A DNA stretch of 64,000 nt, from the NCBI GenBank assembly GCA_016706565.1, contig JADJJI010000004.1:518116-582115 (forward strand), read 5' to 3'. This DNA comes from Piscinibacter sp. GTDB lineage: Bacteria; Pseudomonadota; Gammaproteobacteria; Burkholderiales; Burkholderiaceae_C. Below are positions 42,100 through 50,589 of this stretch, piece by piece. The translations under genes and the position numbers were made by a program. Within the stretch, counting starts at the first letter, position 1. Each line of letters starts with the position of its first letter. The notes under the pieces are model-generated. The model was not told the DNA's origin, did not search any database, and saw only the letters and a list, made by a program, of their open reading frames with translations.

Positions 42100-42516
42100 C
42101 GCACTTCGCGACTCGGCCAGTGCTTTGAGATTGCGGAGCGTGACCGGGAGCCCCGAGTTCACCTGCTTGGCGAGCATGTTGCCGAGAAGAAAGGTGAGGA
42201 GACCTGAGAAGGTGACCCGGTGGACGACCTCGGTGAGTCCCTGCGCCGGGACGAGTTCGTGCTCGAACACCATTCGGAACAGCGGGATCTTCGACTCGAC
42301 GGTGAAGCAGCTGTCGAGCACGAGATGCGTAATGACCATTGGAACGGAGTTGCCCGTGGTGGGCGTCAGGCGGCCGCGGCTTCCAACCGCAAAGGGACCT
42401 TCCAGAGTGGCACGCTTTGTGTCGGGGTCCCAGGTGTGCCAATGCTGAACGTTCTCGTAGATGCGGAAGATGACCCCTGGGGTAGCAGCAACCTTGATTC
42501 GATGTTCGACTTGCAT
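42094..42516 (-). CDS. SRPBCC family protein
   Basis: 140 residues from the ATG at 42516. VEHRIKVAATPGVIFRIYENVQHWHTWDPDTKRATLEGPFAVGSRGRL is a polyketide-cyclase/SRPBCC start. C-terminal SAA from attC. Confidence 0.9.
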   Translation of the reverse strand: MQVEHRIKVAATPGVIFRIYENVQHWHTWDPDTKRATLEGPFAVGSRGRLTPTTGNSVPMVITHLVLDSCFTVESKIPLFRMVFEHELVPAQGLTEVVHRVTFSGLLTFLLGNMLAKQVNSGLPVTLRNLKALAESRSAA

Positions 42517-42588
42517 GGCGAGGAAGGAGTGCGAGGACTCTGCGTTCAACGCAGCCCGGCCCTGAGGGCGGACATGTGGTTGTGTTCG

Positions 42589-42714
42589 GCCTAACGCTTG
42601 AGCTGAGGGGCTGACGCGGGGAAGGCACTTGGCCCGCGCGACGGATGATGACCGGAAGCGCCTCTCGGGCCAAGTGCCACACCGGTGCGAGTCGGCTCGA
42701 GCGAAGGGTTGGGC
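42589..42714 (-). repeat. attC site (126 bp)
   Basis: gcctaac ... gttgggc; outer gcatcac matches gtgatgc at 43188-43194. Confidence 0.93.
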
Positions 42715-42715
42715 A

Positions 42716-43177
42716 TCACAGCCAGCGCCGTACGCGGGCGGTGTACTGGATGTACTGCTCCCCGAACAGTTGCCGAAGAACTCGCTCTTCCGGCAGGACT
42801 TGGAAGCGGGTGATGTACAGGATGAAGACGACCGGGCCCAGGAGCGGAAGAACGGCCGAGAGATATACGGCCCAAGCCAGCAACAGGAAACACATGCCCA
42901 CATACATGGGGTTGCGGGTGACTCGGTAGACGCCGGCAGTGACCAGCTTGGAGGCACGCTCCGGCGAAAGCGGATTGATCGTGGTTCGAGAGGCGCGAAA
43001 GGCCAGAAGACCAGCAAGATCAAACGCCAGTGCCACAGCGACCAGGGCGATTGCAGTGATGTTGCGTGTACTGACATCAAACGCCAGAGTCGGGCCAAGT
43101 AGCGCGACGAACCACATGGCCACTCCCACTAGAGCGCCGACCACGGGAGGCGGAATCTTGTGCTCCAGCCAATGCAT
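42716..43177 (-). CDS. Isoprenylcysteine carboxyl methyltransferase-like membrane protein
   Basis: 153 residues from the ATG at 43177. Helical hairpins are followed by VYRVTRNPMYVGMCFLLLAWAVYL and LPEERVLRQLFGEQYIQYTARVRRWL, the S-adenosylmethionine-binding RNPxY and EExxLxxxFGxxYxxY motifs of the ICMT/PEMT family. Acceptor unknown. Confidence 0.92.
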   Translation of the reverse strand: MHWLEHKIPPPVVGALVGVAMWFVALLGPTLAFDVSTRNITAIALVAVALAFDLAGLLAFRASRTTINPLSPERASKLVTAGVYRVTRNPMYVGMCFLLLAWAVYLSAVLPLLGPVVFILYITRFQVLPEERVLRQLFGEQYIQYTARVRRWL

Positions 43178-43192
43178 GGGTGTTTGGGTGAT

Positions 43193-43318
43193 GCCTAGCA
43201 TTTGAGCTGAGCCGCGAGCGCCGGAATGGTGCTTGGCCCGCTGGACGGATGATGGACCACTCCGGGAAGCGGGCCAAGTGCCATGCCAGTGCGAGTCGGC
43301 TCGAGCGAAGGGCTAGGC
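43193..43318 (-). repeat. attC site (126 bp)
   Basis: gcctagc ... gctaggc: core change shared by both arms. Confidence 0.94.
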
Positions 43319-43325
43319 GTCACTG

Positions 43326-43970
43326 CTACTTGTTGAAAACAATCTGCAGCTGTGCCTTGGCCGCAGACACCTTGCTCCATTTCGCTGGTAGCTCCGTCTC
43401 GTAGGCAGCGCGTAGTCTCTTGATGAAAGTACCCTTGGGGTCGGCCACACCTGTTACGGCGTAGTCATCATCCCATGGGCTTCGCCCTTCACGGACGTGT
43501 TCTTCGAAAGAGCCAATGAAGTGCGAGAACCAACTCGGCCAGTGATGAGACTCTCCTGAAGCGATAGTGACGCTGAAGTAGTCCAGTAGTGCTTGACGAA
43601 ACTCCTCGATGGCCGCCTTTTCATCGGCCTTCTTGAAGCCCTTCGCAAGTTCCTTCGACACTAGGGCGAAGTTGCGTAGGTCCTCGCGCCACGTGGTGTA
43701 CTCCATCCCGTACTGGCGAAACTGACTCAGAAGATCTAGCGGAGGCGTCTCAAACTTTCGGCACAAGTCGTAAAACTTCTGAAACGAGGTCAGGTAGTTC
43801 GCGTGAATCGTCTCGAGGCGCTTGTAGGCTGGTTCGAAGTGCTGAGCATAGGCGCGACGCCTCTCTTCTAGCGTCTCCTTTGACTTCGATCGCCACGTGT
43901 CATATAGCCAGGTGAAGGCTCTGAGCATCGGGCCAAAGATTGCACTTGAGGCGCTGGCGGGTTCAGGCAT
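43326..43970 (-). CDS. Hypothetical helical protein (214 aa)
   Basis: Long, charged, mostly helical protein (ETLEERRRAYAQHFEPAYKRLETIHANYLTSFQKFYDLCRKF) with an SHHWPSWFSHFIGSFEEH segment. Visibly less GC-rich than neighbouring chromosome. No family recognised; among the largest cassette products here. Confidence 0.7.
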   Translation of the reverse strand: MPEPASASSAIFGPMLRAFTWLYDTWRSKSKETLEERRRAYAQHFEPAYKRLETIHANYLTSFQKFYDLCRKFETPPLDLLSQFRQYGMEYTTWREDLRNFALVSKELAKGFKKADEKAAIEEFRQALLDYFSVTIASGESHHWPSWFSHFIGSFEEHVREGRSPWDDDYAVTGVADPKGTFIKRLRAAYETELPAKWSKVSAAKAQLQIVFNK

Positions 43971-43997
43971 GGTCGTCTCCTGTGTCGCGAGTTGTGA

Positions 43998-44124
43998 CGC
44001 CTAACGTTTGAGCTAACTGGCACGACGCGGCGTGGCGCCCTGGACGCGACGCGGATGATGTGAAGAAGCGCCTCGCGGCCAGGGTGCCATGCCGTGGCGT
44101 GTCCGGTTGAGCGAAGGGTTAGCC
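43998..44124 (-). repeat. attC site (127 bp), divergent lineage
   Basis: gcctaac ... gttagcc; arms read agctaactggcacgacgcgg and differ from the array consensus. Its outer ccgtcgc pairs with gcgacgg at 44799-44805. Confidence 0.9.
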
Positions 44125-44139
44125 GTCGCTGCCTTTGCG

Positions 44140-44454
44140 CTACTTGCCCGCAACGGCGAGGAGTGCCTTCGGGTTGGTACGAGCGATGGTCAGCAACGTG
44201 CGCGCAGCACCACTCGGCTGCTTGCGACCCTGCTCCCAGCCTTGCAACGTGCGCACCGACACGCCGAGCAGGGCAGCGAACTGGCTTTGCGACAAACCAG
44301 TCTTCTCCCTTGCCTCGGTGGCGGGGCTGTAGGCGACACGGACCTTGCCAGCCTTCATTTCGCGGATGGACTGCAGGAGCTCAGCGCCAAGATCGCGGCT
44401 GGCCTCGAACTTGGCAAGTTCCTTGGGGGACAGAGGCTTAGTCTTCGAGGGCAC
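44140..44454 (-). CDS. higA: HigA/NadS-like antitoxin
   Basis: 104 residues from a GTG at 44454 that overlaps the toxin gene. KTGLSQSQFAALLGVSVRTLQGWEQGRKQPSGAARTLL is an Xre-type helix-turn-helix; the N-terminal GKVRVAYS region is the toxin-binding part in relatives. Antitoxin and autorepressor of the pair. Order toxin-then-antitoxin is typical of HigBA. Confidence 0.88.
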   Translation of the reverse strand: MPSKTKPLSPKELAKFEASRDLGAELLQSIREMKAGKVRVAYSPATEAREKTGLSQSQFAALLGVSVRTLQGWEQGRKQPSGAARTLLTIARTNPKALLAVAGK

Positions 44455-44749
44455 GACGGATCTCCTTGAGTACAGCACCGGTGAGGTTGTCGGTCTTGGA
44501 CTTCGCATACAGAGTGAGAAGCACCAGTTCTTCAGCCTCGTTCCGAGTGAAGTAAATGACCCTGACTCCGCCCGACTTGCCTGTGCCCTGACGCTTCCAG
44601 CGGACCTTGCGAATGCCACCGGACTCCGGCACGACATCGCCGGCTTCGGGGTTCGCAGAGAGGAAGGACGCGAACTCGCCTCGTTCCTCTTCAGTCCAGT
44701 ACGCGGGCCACTGCTTCTGAAAGAGCTGGGTCTCAACGACAGTGAACAT
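44438..44749 (-). CDS. higB: HigB/RelE-family toxin
   Basis: 103 residues. VVETQLFQKQWPAYWTEEERGEFASFLSANPEAGDVVPESGGIRKVRWKRQGTGKSGGVRVIYFTRNEAEELVLLTLYAKSKTDNL is the RelE/HigB ribonuclease fold with the RKVRW and RVIY strands. It overlaps the antitoxin by 17 bp and both sit in one cassette (44125-44810), which would be hard to lose once acquired. Confidence 0.92.
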   Translation of the reverse strand: MFTVVETQLFQKQWPAYWTEEERGEFASFLSANPEAGDVVPESGGIRKVRWKRQGTGKSGGVRVIYFTRNEAEELVLLTLYAKSKTDNLTGAVLKEIRRALED

Positions 44750-44803
44750 TGCCAGACTATACGCCTAAGGCGCATAGATGTCGAGCCAGTTGTTGCCTGC
44801 GAC

Positions 44804-44931
44804 GGCTAGCGTTTGGGCTGAGGGGCTGACGCCGGAATAGCGCTTGGCCCGCGAGGCCGATGACAAGAACGACGGGCTTGCGGGCCAAGTGCCATTCCGG
44901 TGGAGGTCCCTGCTCGAGCGAAGGGTTAGGC
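44804..44931 (-). repeat. attC site (128 bp)
   Basis: ggctagc ... gttaggc; loop type gccgatgacaagaacgac. Confidence 0.93.
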
Positions 44932-44952
44932 CGCAGTTCGCATTGCGTGCAT

Positions 44953-45462
44953 TCAGGGCAGTGCTTCGACGCGGATTCTGTCGGCTTCCAGCGTGCCAGG
45001 GCCTAGGAACACGACGTTCCCGGCGGCGTCCTTGACCTCAACCTCAATCACACCCTGCAAGCGCCGACCTCCGTTGACCAAGAGCAGACGATAGCGAACA
45101 GTTTCAGAGCCTATAACTTGCCCCGGAGCGGTGGGGTGCTCCGCTGTACCCTGGTAGAGCAGTTGAATGGTCGCTGAGTACTCGTTGCGCCCAGTCTTGC
45201 GCCACGCTCCGTGCCCTGGAGTAGCCAAGAGGGGCCCGAGTGGCGAGAGTGGCACGTAAAGCCGCCTTGACTCGTTCACGGTTCCGTCTGCACCAAAGGT
45301 AAACAGAGTTCGAAGTGGAGGTAGCGGCACGGTAGTGGACGTGGCGGTACCGCTCCAAGAGCCGACAACATCACGGCCATCGTCCGCGTAGGCCAGACCG
45401 GGATGTACCAAGCCAACCAAAGCGGCCGATGAGCCAATTAGAAGCGCTTGACGTCTCTGCAT
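44953..45462 (-). CDS. Exported hypothetical protein
   Basis: 169 residues with a Tat-like or Sec signal (QRRQALLIGSSAALVGLVHPGLAYAD). VVGSWSGTATSTTVPLPPLRTLFTFGADGTVNESRRL is a beta-rich lipocalin-like start. Family not recognised. Confidence 0.68.
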   Translation of the reverse strand: MQRRQALLIGSSAALVGLVHPGLAYADDGRDVVGSWSGTATSTTVPLPPLRTLFTFGADGTVNESRRLYVPLSPLGPLLATPGHGAWRKTGRNEYSATIQLLYQGTAEHPTAPGQVIGSETVRYRLLLVNGGRRLQGVIEVEVKDAAGNVVFLGPGTLEADRIRVEALP

Positions 45463-45507
45463 TTCGGTTCCTTTCGCGTGCGACTGTAGGTAGAGCTTGG
45501 TTCTGCG

Positions 45508-45635
45508 GACTAACGTTTGAGCTGAGGGGCCGAAGCCGGAATGGCGCTTAGCCCGCGAGGCGGATGATGACAGCGAGCGCCCCGCGGGCCAAGTGCCAGG
45601 CCGGTGGAGGTCTTCGCTCTAGCGAAGGGTTAGGC
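45508..45635 (-). repeat. attC site (128 bp)
   Basis: gactaac ... gttaggc; loop type gatgatgacagcgag. Confidence 0.93.
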
Positions 45636-45777
45636 CGCATTCATTTGCCGCTGGCAGGATGACACTGAAGGGAGAGGATTGGAACTACCGAAGTAGCTCG
45701 TGCCAAGGTGGCGCAAGGAATGAACGCGCAGCTAGAGGTGACACGTTGAGATGGAGCTCAGGCAGCTACGCGGAAAG

Positions 45778-46083
45778 CTACCCGAAGAGCAGAAACAGCA
45801 AGGGCGGCACTAGCACCAACCCAGACGCCGCGAGAGCGGAAGCCACTGACGAGAGGTAGCGGCGTAGTGCCCAAGTGAAGGCTAGGGCGGCTGCCGAGAA
45901 CTGGAGCACTGCCATGAAGTACGCGGGCATGCCGGCGATGAACGTAGTACTTGCTGAGTACTTGCTCTCCGCCGTGTGGAAGCCCCCGCCATAGACGATG
46001 AGCCAGCCGCCAAGAAGCGAAAGAGCTCCGAAGGCGCAGACAGCAAGGAACGCAGGAAGTGAGGTGCGGGCAGTGTCCGGCAT
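45778..46083 (-). CDS. Three-helix membrane protein
   Basis: 101 residues, hydrophobic segments at about 10-32, 48-70 and 78-100. A shorter + strand frame (45659-45859) in the same cassette is the less likely alternative. The 140 bp between its stop and attC show nothing I can name. Confidence 0.6.
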   Translation of the reverse strand: MPDTARTSLPAFLAVCAFGALSLLGGWLIVYGGGFHTAESKYSASTTFIAGMPAYFMAVLQFSAAALAFTWALRRYLSSVASALAASGLVLVPPLLFLLFG

Positions 46084-46086
46084 GTG

Positions 46087-46212
46087 GCCTAACGTTTGAG
46101 CTGAGGCGCGAGCGCCGGTGTGGCGCTTGGCCCGCTGGACGGATGATGGACCACTCCGGGAAGCGGGCCAAGTGCCATGCAGGTGCGAGTCAGCTCCAGC
46201 GAAGGGTTAGGC
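46087..46212 (-). repeat. attC site (126 bp)
   Basis: gcctaac ... gttaggc; loop type gatgatggaccactccggg. Confidence 0.94.
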
Positions 46213-46224
46213 CTCACCGCGTGG

Positions 46225-46650
46225 CTACTTGAGCTTCTTGGGCGGTTTGCACGCGAAGCGAACAATGGTGGCACCGATGCTGTCCGGAACCGCTTCGGTG
46301 AACTGCCAGTTCTTCTGCTCGATCTCGTAACTGTCCACAAGCTTCACGCCGTCGGCGTCAGCGTATCGAACTCCTTGCGCCATTGCGAACGAGTTGGCCT
46401 TGCAGTCAGAGACCTGAGGTTGCTTCTCAGTCCTGAAGGTCTTGGCAGGATAGGGGCCGGGAATCTCTTGTTCTTCGGGCCAATGCCAGATTAGCCAGGT
46501 TCGAACGCGCCCAGCATTGCTTCGCATAGATTCGATGTCGATCTCAACTGTCACCTGACTGTTGCCTGCGATGTCCTGCCACGATGCGGCTTCGGCAGGG
46601 CGGAGCGAAAGCAAGGTGATGGAGACGAGGATAAGAGGGCGGAAACGCAT
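46225..46650 (-). CDS. Surface-adhesin E-like exported protein
   Basis: 141 residues with a signal peptide ending RPAEAAS. SWQDIAGNSQVTVEIDIESMRSNAGRVRTWLIWHW followed by a DCKANSFAM segment matches the surface-adhesin protein E-like family. Envelope location; role unknown. Confidence 0.8.
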   Translation of the reverse strand: MRFRPLILVSITLLSLRPAEAASWQDIAGNSQVTVEIDIESMRSNAGRVRTWLIWHWPEEQEIPGPYPAKTFRTEKQPQVSDCKANSFAMAQGVRYADADGVKLVDSYEIEQKNWQFTEAVPDSIGATIVRFACKPPKKLK

Positions 46651-46668
46651 GAATGTGGGCTGTGTGAG

Positions 46669-46795
46669 GCCTAACGTTTGAGCTGAGGTGGCCGACGCCG
46701 GGAAGGCGCTTGGCCCGTGCGACGAATGATGATATTGACCGGCGCGCGGGCCAAGCGGCTTGCCGGTCGCGGTCCACTCCAGCGAAGGGTTAGGC
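46669..46795 (-). repeat. attC site (127 bp)
   Basis: gcctaac ... gttaggc; outer ccacac is matched by gtgtgg at 47287-47292. Confidence 0.94.
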
Positions 46796-46922
46796 CACAC
46801 TGCGCGCAACGCTCGGGTTTTCCCTTGTCTGCCCGAAGGTCGGCCGTTCGTAGTGGGCATGTGTGCTCCGACTTTTGGGCGGGCACAACTCTTGTAACCA
46901 AGCCAGCAAGCAAGGAGTTGAC

Positions 46923-47264
46923 GTGCCTCGGTATCTGATTTCTTTCGATGACGGCTCAATGGACCACATCCCTGATGCTGATTGGCCCGCGGTTGGTGAA
47001 GCCTCGCACGCGGTTGTTCGGGAGGCAAAGGCTGCAGGCGTGTGGATCTTCGGCGGCGGTCTGCTTCGGCAGCAGGCGACCATCGTTGGGACAGACGGAA
47101 CGCCAACCCCCGGACCGTTCCCGGAGACCAAGGCGGTAGTGGGCGGGTTCTCCATTCTTGAGGTGGCAACGCGAGACGAGGCGCTAGCCTGGGCCGCGCG
47201 TATTGCCGTGGGCTGCCGATGCGCGCAAGAGGTACGCGAGATCATGTTCGATCCAGAGTCCTAG
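46923..47264 (+). CDS. YCII-related protein in a reversed cassette
   Basis: 113 residues from a GTG at 46923 with AAGGAG six bases upstream. PRYLISFDDGSMDHIP and TPGPFPETKAVVGGFSILEVATRDEALAWAARIA are the YCII pattern. It faces intI. Confidence 0.88.
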   Translation: MPRYLISFDDGSMDHIPDADWPAVGEASHAVVREAKAAGVWIFGGGLLRQQATIVGTDGTPTPGPFPETKAVVGGFSILEVATRDEALAWAARIAVGCRCAQEVREIMFDPES

Positions 47265-47290
47265 CGAACGCAGGCGCCGTGGAACGTGTG

Positions 47291-47417
47291 GCCTAACGTT
47301 TGAGCTGAGCGGGCGAGCGCCGGAATGGTGCTTGGCCCGCGAGGCGGATGCTAAGCCTGGGCGCCTCGCGGGCCAAGTGCCATGCCGGTGCGAGTCCGCT
47401 CGAGCGAAGGGTTAGGC
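47291..47417 (-). repeat. attC site (127 bp), orphaned by IS
   Basis: gcctaac ... gttaggc intact; the IS30 element starts a few bases to the right, and its outer gtcgc has no partner at 50454. Confidence 0.93.
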
Positions 47418-48303
47418 GTCGCGGTTTGGCAGAGTAAGTGCAACACCTTCTTCAACGAGGTGGGGGAGCTGGCGACACTGTTTGCTTCCTCAACCGGCAA
47501 GAAGGGGATGCAGACATGGGGTATCGCCAACTCACCCAGGACGAAAGATACGTCATGGCCAGGCTGCTGCGCCAGGGGTACAGCTACCGCGCGATTGCGC
47601 TGGCGCTGGACCGCTCGGTGTCGACGATCAGCCGAGAGCGCAGCCGCAACGCGACCCGGCATGACGGGAACTACCGTGCCGAGAAGGCGCACCAGTACGC
47701 ACTGGCCAGGCGAAGGCGAACTCGCAAGGGCAGCCAGTTCAGCGAGCAGGAGTGGGCCGAGGTGGCCAGGCTGCTGGAGCGCAAGTGGAGCCCAGGGCAG
47801 ATCGTGGGAAGGCGGCAGATGCTGAGGCAGCCGAGCATGAGCAAGGAGAGCATCTACCGCTACGTGAGGCGACACAGGCGCGAGGGCGGGCAGCTCTGGC
47901 GTGAGCTGCGCATCCTCAGCAAGTTCGGGCGCAAGAGGAGAGGAAGCCCGGCCACCCGAGGCAGATTGGTGGGCAAGCGGCACATCAGCGAGCGGCCGGC
48001 GGTGGTGCAGCGGCGCCGGCAGATCGGGCACTGGGAAGGCGACACCGTGATGGGAGCAGACCAGCGGCACTGCGTGCTGACGCTGGTGGAGCGAGTGACA
48101 GGCTACCTGGTGATGAAGAAACTGGTGGCGCGAAACAAGGAGCAGGCGGCGACGGCCTTGGCCAGGGCGATCGAGCAATTGCAAAGCCGAGTGCGAACGA
48201 TCACGCTGGACAACGGCACGGAGTTCCACGACTACGAGCGCGTGGAGCAAGCCAGTGGGGTGAAGTTCTACTTCGCCACGCCGTACCACTCGTGGGAGCG
48301 AGG

Positions 48304-48311
48304 GACCAACG
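48304..48311. repeat. 8-bp target duplication, left copy (gaccaacg)
   Basis: Matches 49780-49787 exactly, flanking the IS256-family element. Confidence 0.9.
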
Positions 48312-49779
48312 GGGGGTGTCAGAAATTCTGTGTGTGAGGCGGTTTACTGAATTGGCTGTTGGCTGATTTCTCTACTGTCTTCAGGCCCCTGCCAGGCCGC
48401 CGGAGGCGCCCCGGTTGAGCCCATGTACTCATGGTTCAACCCTTCTCACCGGCCTGCGCCATGCGCGACCTGCGTGAACCGCTCTTCGAAGAGTATCGCG
48501 AACTGGTTCATCGCCAGCTTCCATTCCTTTGCCGCGCGGCTCCAGTCGGCGGTGATGTTGCGCAGAGCCAGCCAGATGAGTTTGCTGGCGGCGTCATCAC
48601 TGGGGAAGTGCCCGCGGGTCTTGATGATCTTGCGCAGCCGGCTGTGCACGCTCGATGGCGTTGGTGGTGTAGACCACGCGACGTACCTCGGGGGGAAAGG
48701 CGAAGAACGGAATCACCCTGTCCCAGGCCCTGCGCCAGGCTGCCGTGACCGTGGGGTAGCGCAGACCCCAGGCCCCGCGCTCGAAGTCGTTCAGCGCCTG
48801 TTCTGCGGCCTCGGCGCTGGCAGCGGTGTAGACCGGGCGCAGGGCCGCCGCCAGCAGCTTGCGGTCCTTCCAGCTGGCGTAGTCCAGGCTGTTGCGGATC
48901 AGGTGCACGATGCAGGTCTGCAGCGTGGTGGCCGGGAACACCGCGCCGAGTGCTTCGCCGATGCCTTTGAGCCCATCGGTGACGGCGATCAGGATGTCGG
49001 CCACGCCACGGGTCTTCAGGTCGTTGAAGACCTTCATCCAGAACTTCGCGCCCTCGGTGTTCTCGATCCACAGGCCCAGGATGTCGCGCGTGCCGTCGGG
49101 CAGGATGCCCAGCGCCAGGTAGATGGCCTTGTTGCGCACGACGGCGTCCTCGCGGATCTTGACCCGTAGTGCGTCGAAGAAGACCACCGGGCACATCGGC
49201 TCCAGCGGTCTGGCCTGCCAGGCGCCAACCTCGGCCAGGACGGCATCAGTGACCGAACTGATGAACTCGGGCGACACCTCGGTGGCGTATTGCTCGGCCA
49301 GGAAGCCTGGATCTCGCGCACGGTCATGCCGCGCGCGTACATGGCCACGATCTTGTCGTCGAACCCGGTGAAGCGACGTTCATGCTTGGGGATGAGCAGC
49401 GGCTCGAAGCTGCCCTCCCGGTCACGCGGCACCTCGATGCGCAGCGGACCGTCCTCGGTGAGCACCGTCTTGCCGGTGCTGCCGTTGCGATGGTTGTCCG
49501 CCTCGGGTGGCTTGTCGCCACCGGGCGGGTAGCCCAGGTGGTGGCTGAGCTCGCCGCCCAGCGCCCGCTCGATCAGCGCCTTCTTGAAGGCCATCGAGAC
49601 GTCCTGGATCGCCTCGGCGGTCATCGGCCCCTGGACGAACTGATCAAGCAGTTCCTTGGGGATCTTCGGCAGCGCGGCCGACTTGGCCGCTATGGCCGCG
49701 TTCTTCGCTCTCGTCTTGCTTGGCATACATGCTCCGTGTCGTCATGCTATGCCTCGCACACAAAATTCCGGACAGGCTC
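48312..49779 (-). mobile_element. IS256-family element (1468 bp)
   Basis: Imperfect terminal inverted repeats: left tgtcagaaattctgtgtgtg, right (complement) tgtccggaattttgtgtgcg, both followed by aggc. The 8-bp duplication is typical of IS256. It lies inside the IS30 transposase gene. Confidence 0.92.
48446..49726 (-). pseudogene. IS256-family transposase with two frameshifts
   Basis: Starts MPSKTRAKNAAIAAKS at 49726; GGELSHHLGYPPGGDKP and the ALRVKIREDAVVRNKAIYLALG DDE region are canonical. The frame breaks near 49300 (after MTVREIQA, resuming VSPEFISSVTDAV) and again near 48650 (after TTNAIE, resuming HSRLRKIIKTRGHFPSDDAA). Either a dead copy or sequencing errors. Confidence 0.9.
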
Positions 49780-49787
49780 GACCAACG
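49780..49787. repeat. 8-bp target duplication, right copy (gaccaacg)
   Basis: Matches 48304-48311. Confidence 0.9.
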
Positions 49788-49976
49788 AGAACACCAACGG
49801 CTTGATCCGGCAGTACCTGCCCAAGGGCATGTGCATGCGCCACATCAGCCAGGCTGACTGCGAGCACATCGCAGCCCAACTCAACGATCGTCCCCGGCAA
49901 CGCCTGGGCTTCAGAACACCGAGCGAAGTGTTCGCTCGGTCTTAGTGGTGTTGCACTTCAAAGTTGACTTCAAGCC

Positions 49977-50435
49977 TCACTGCGGCGTGCCCAACAACGA
50001 CATGGCAAGGTAGCTACCAGACACGACCACGAGTACGCCTGCATACAGCAGCCATTTGTTCTGGTGCCGCCAAGCAATGACAGCGAGCGCGAGGCCAACT
50101 GCTGATGCAGCGGCCAACCCGAGACCAGCACCATAGTGCCCGAGGCTGAGCTGATTCAGTGCCCAAAACGGAGCAGCCAACAGCGTGATGACCGCAAAGA
50201 GACCTTCAGGGAAGAACAGTGCGAAATCATTGGCGAAGTGTCGTTCGCAAGGCGGGGGCTCGGGGGAGGAGTCGTGCTCGCCTGCTTGAAGCAACTGTGC
50301 TCTGCGCTTGCGCTCAGCTGTGATTTGCATGCCCGTTGCCCGGGAGGGAAAGCCACAGGCCACACAAACTAGGGCTCCTGCCTCGTTTGGCGCTTCGCAA
50401 ACTAGGCATGACCAGCGATAGGTTGGAGTGGTCAC
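49977..50435 (-). CDS. Zinc-ribbon membrane protein
   Basis: 152 residues from a GTG at 50435. WSCLVCEAPNEAGALVCVACGFPSR is a RanBP2-like CxxC...CxxC zinc ribbon; three membrane helices follow (from residue about 75). The IS30 element is inserted just after its stop, where its attC should be. Confidence 0.8.
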   Translation of the reverse strand: MTTPTYRWSCLVCEAPNEAGALVCVACGFPSRATGMQITAERKRRAQLLQAGEHDSSPEPPPCERHFANDFALFFPEGLFAVITLLAAPFWALNQLSLGHYGAGLGLAAASAVGLALAVIAWRHQNKWLLYAGVLVVVSGSYLAMSLLGTPQ

Positions 50436-50453
50436 GGCGTTGCTTCTTGTGAG

Positions 50454-50579
50454 GCCTAACGTTTGAGCTGAGCCGACCGTGGAGGCAAGGCCCACTGGCC
50501 GACGAGGCCAACATGCTACTGCGGCCTTGACGGCCAGTGGGCCTTGCCGGAGCGGGTCGGCTCGAGCGAAGGGTTAGGT
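50454..50579 (-). repeat. attC site (126 bp), distinct stem
   Basis: gcctaac ... gttaggt. The inner stem aaggcccactggccg/cggccagtgggcctt differs wholly from the rest of the array while the outer arms match it. Confidence 0.92.
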
Positions 50580-50589
50580 CTCGCCTGCA

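Larger units (their letters stand above)
47516..49945 (+). pseudogene. IS30-family transposase, interrupted
   Basis: The N-terminal part is 47516-48311 (YRQLTQDERYVMARLLRQGYSYRAIALALDRSVSTISRE HTH; then the DDE start IGHWEGDTVMG and TLDNGTEF). The C-terminal part, ENTNGLIRQYLPKG through LGFRTPSEVF, is 49788-49945. The 1468-bp insertion splits the WERGTNENTNG catalytic region. Removing it and one target copy restores the frame. Confidence 0.92.
47425..49968 (+). mobile_element. IS30-family element, split by IS256-family element
   Basis: The shared terminal sequence aagtgcaacacc is at 47436-47447, with its inverted copy ggtgttgcactt at 49947-49958. Exact outer ends are uncertain. Net IS30 length without the insert is about 1.07 kb, as usual for the family. 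Confidence 0.85.

Noticed and set aside
46087-46212. Recurrent peptide frames such as MARFPEWSIIRPAGQAP...SSNVRPH across many sites
   Set aside because: They are translations of attC sequence itself, not genes; the same peptide appears wherever the attC type recurs.
48312-49779. Functional IS256 transposase
   Set aside because: Two frameshifts split the DDE domain and C-terminus into three frames.
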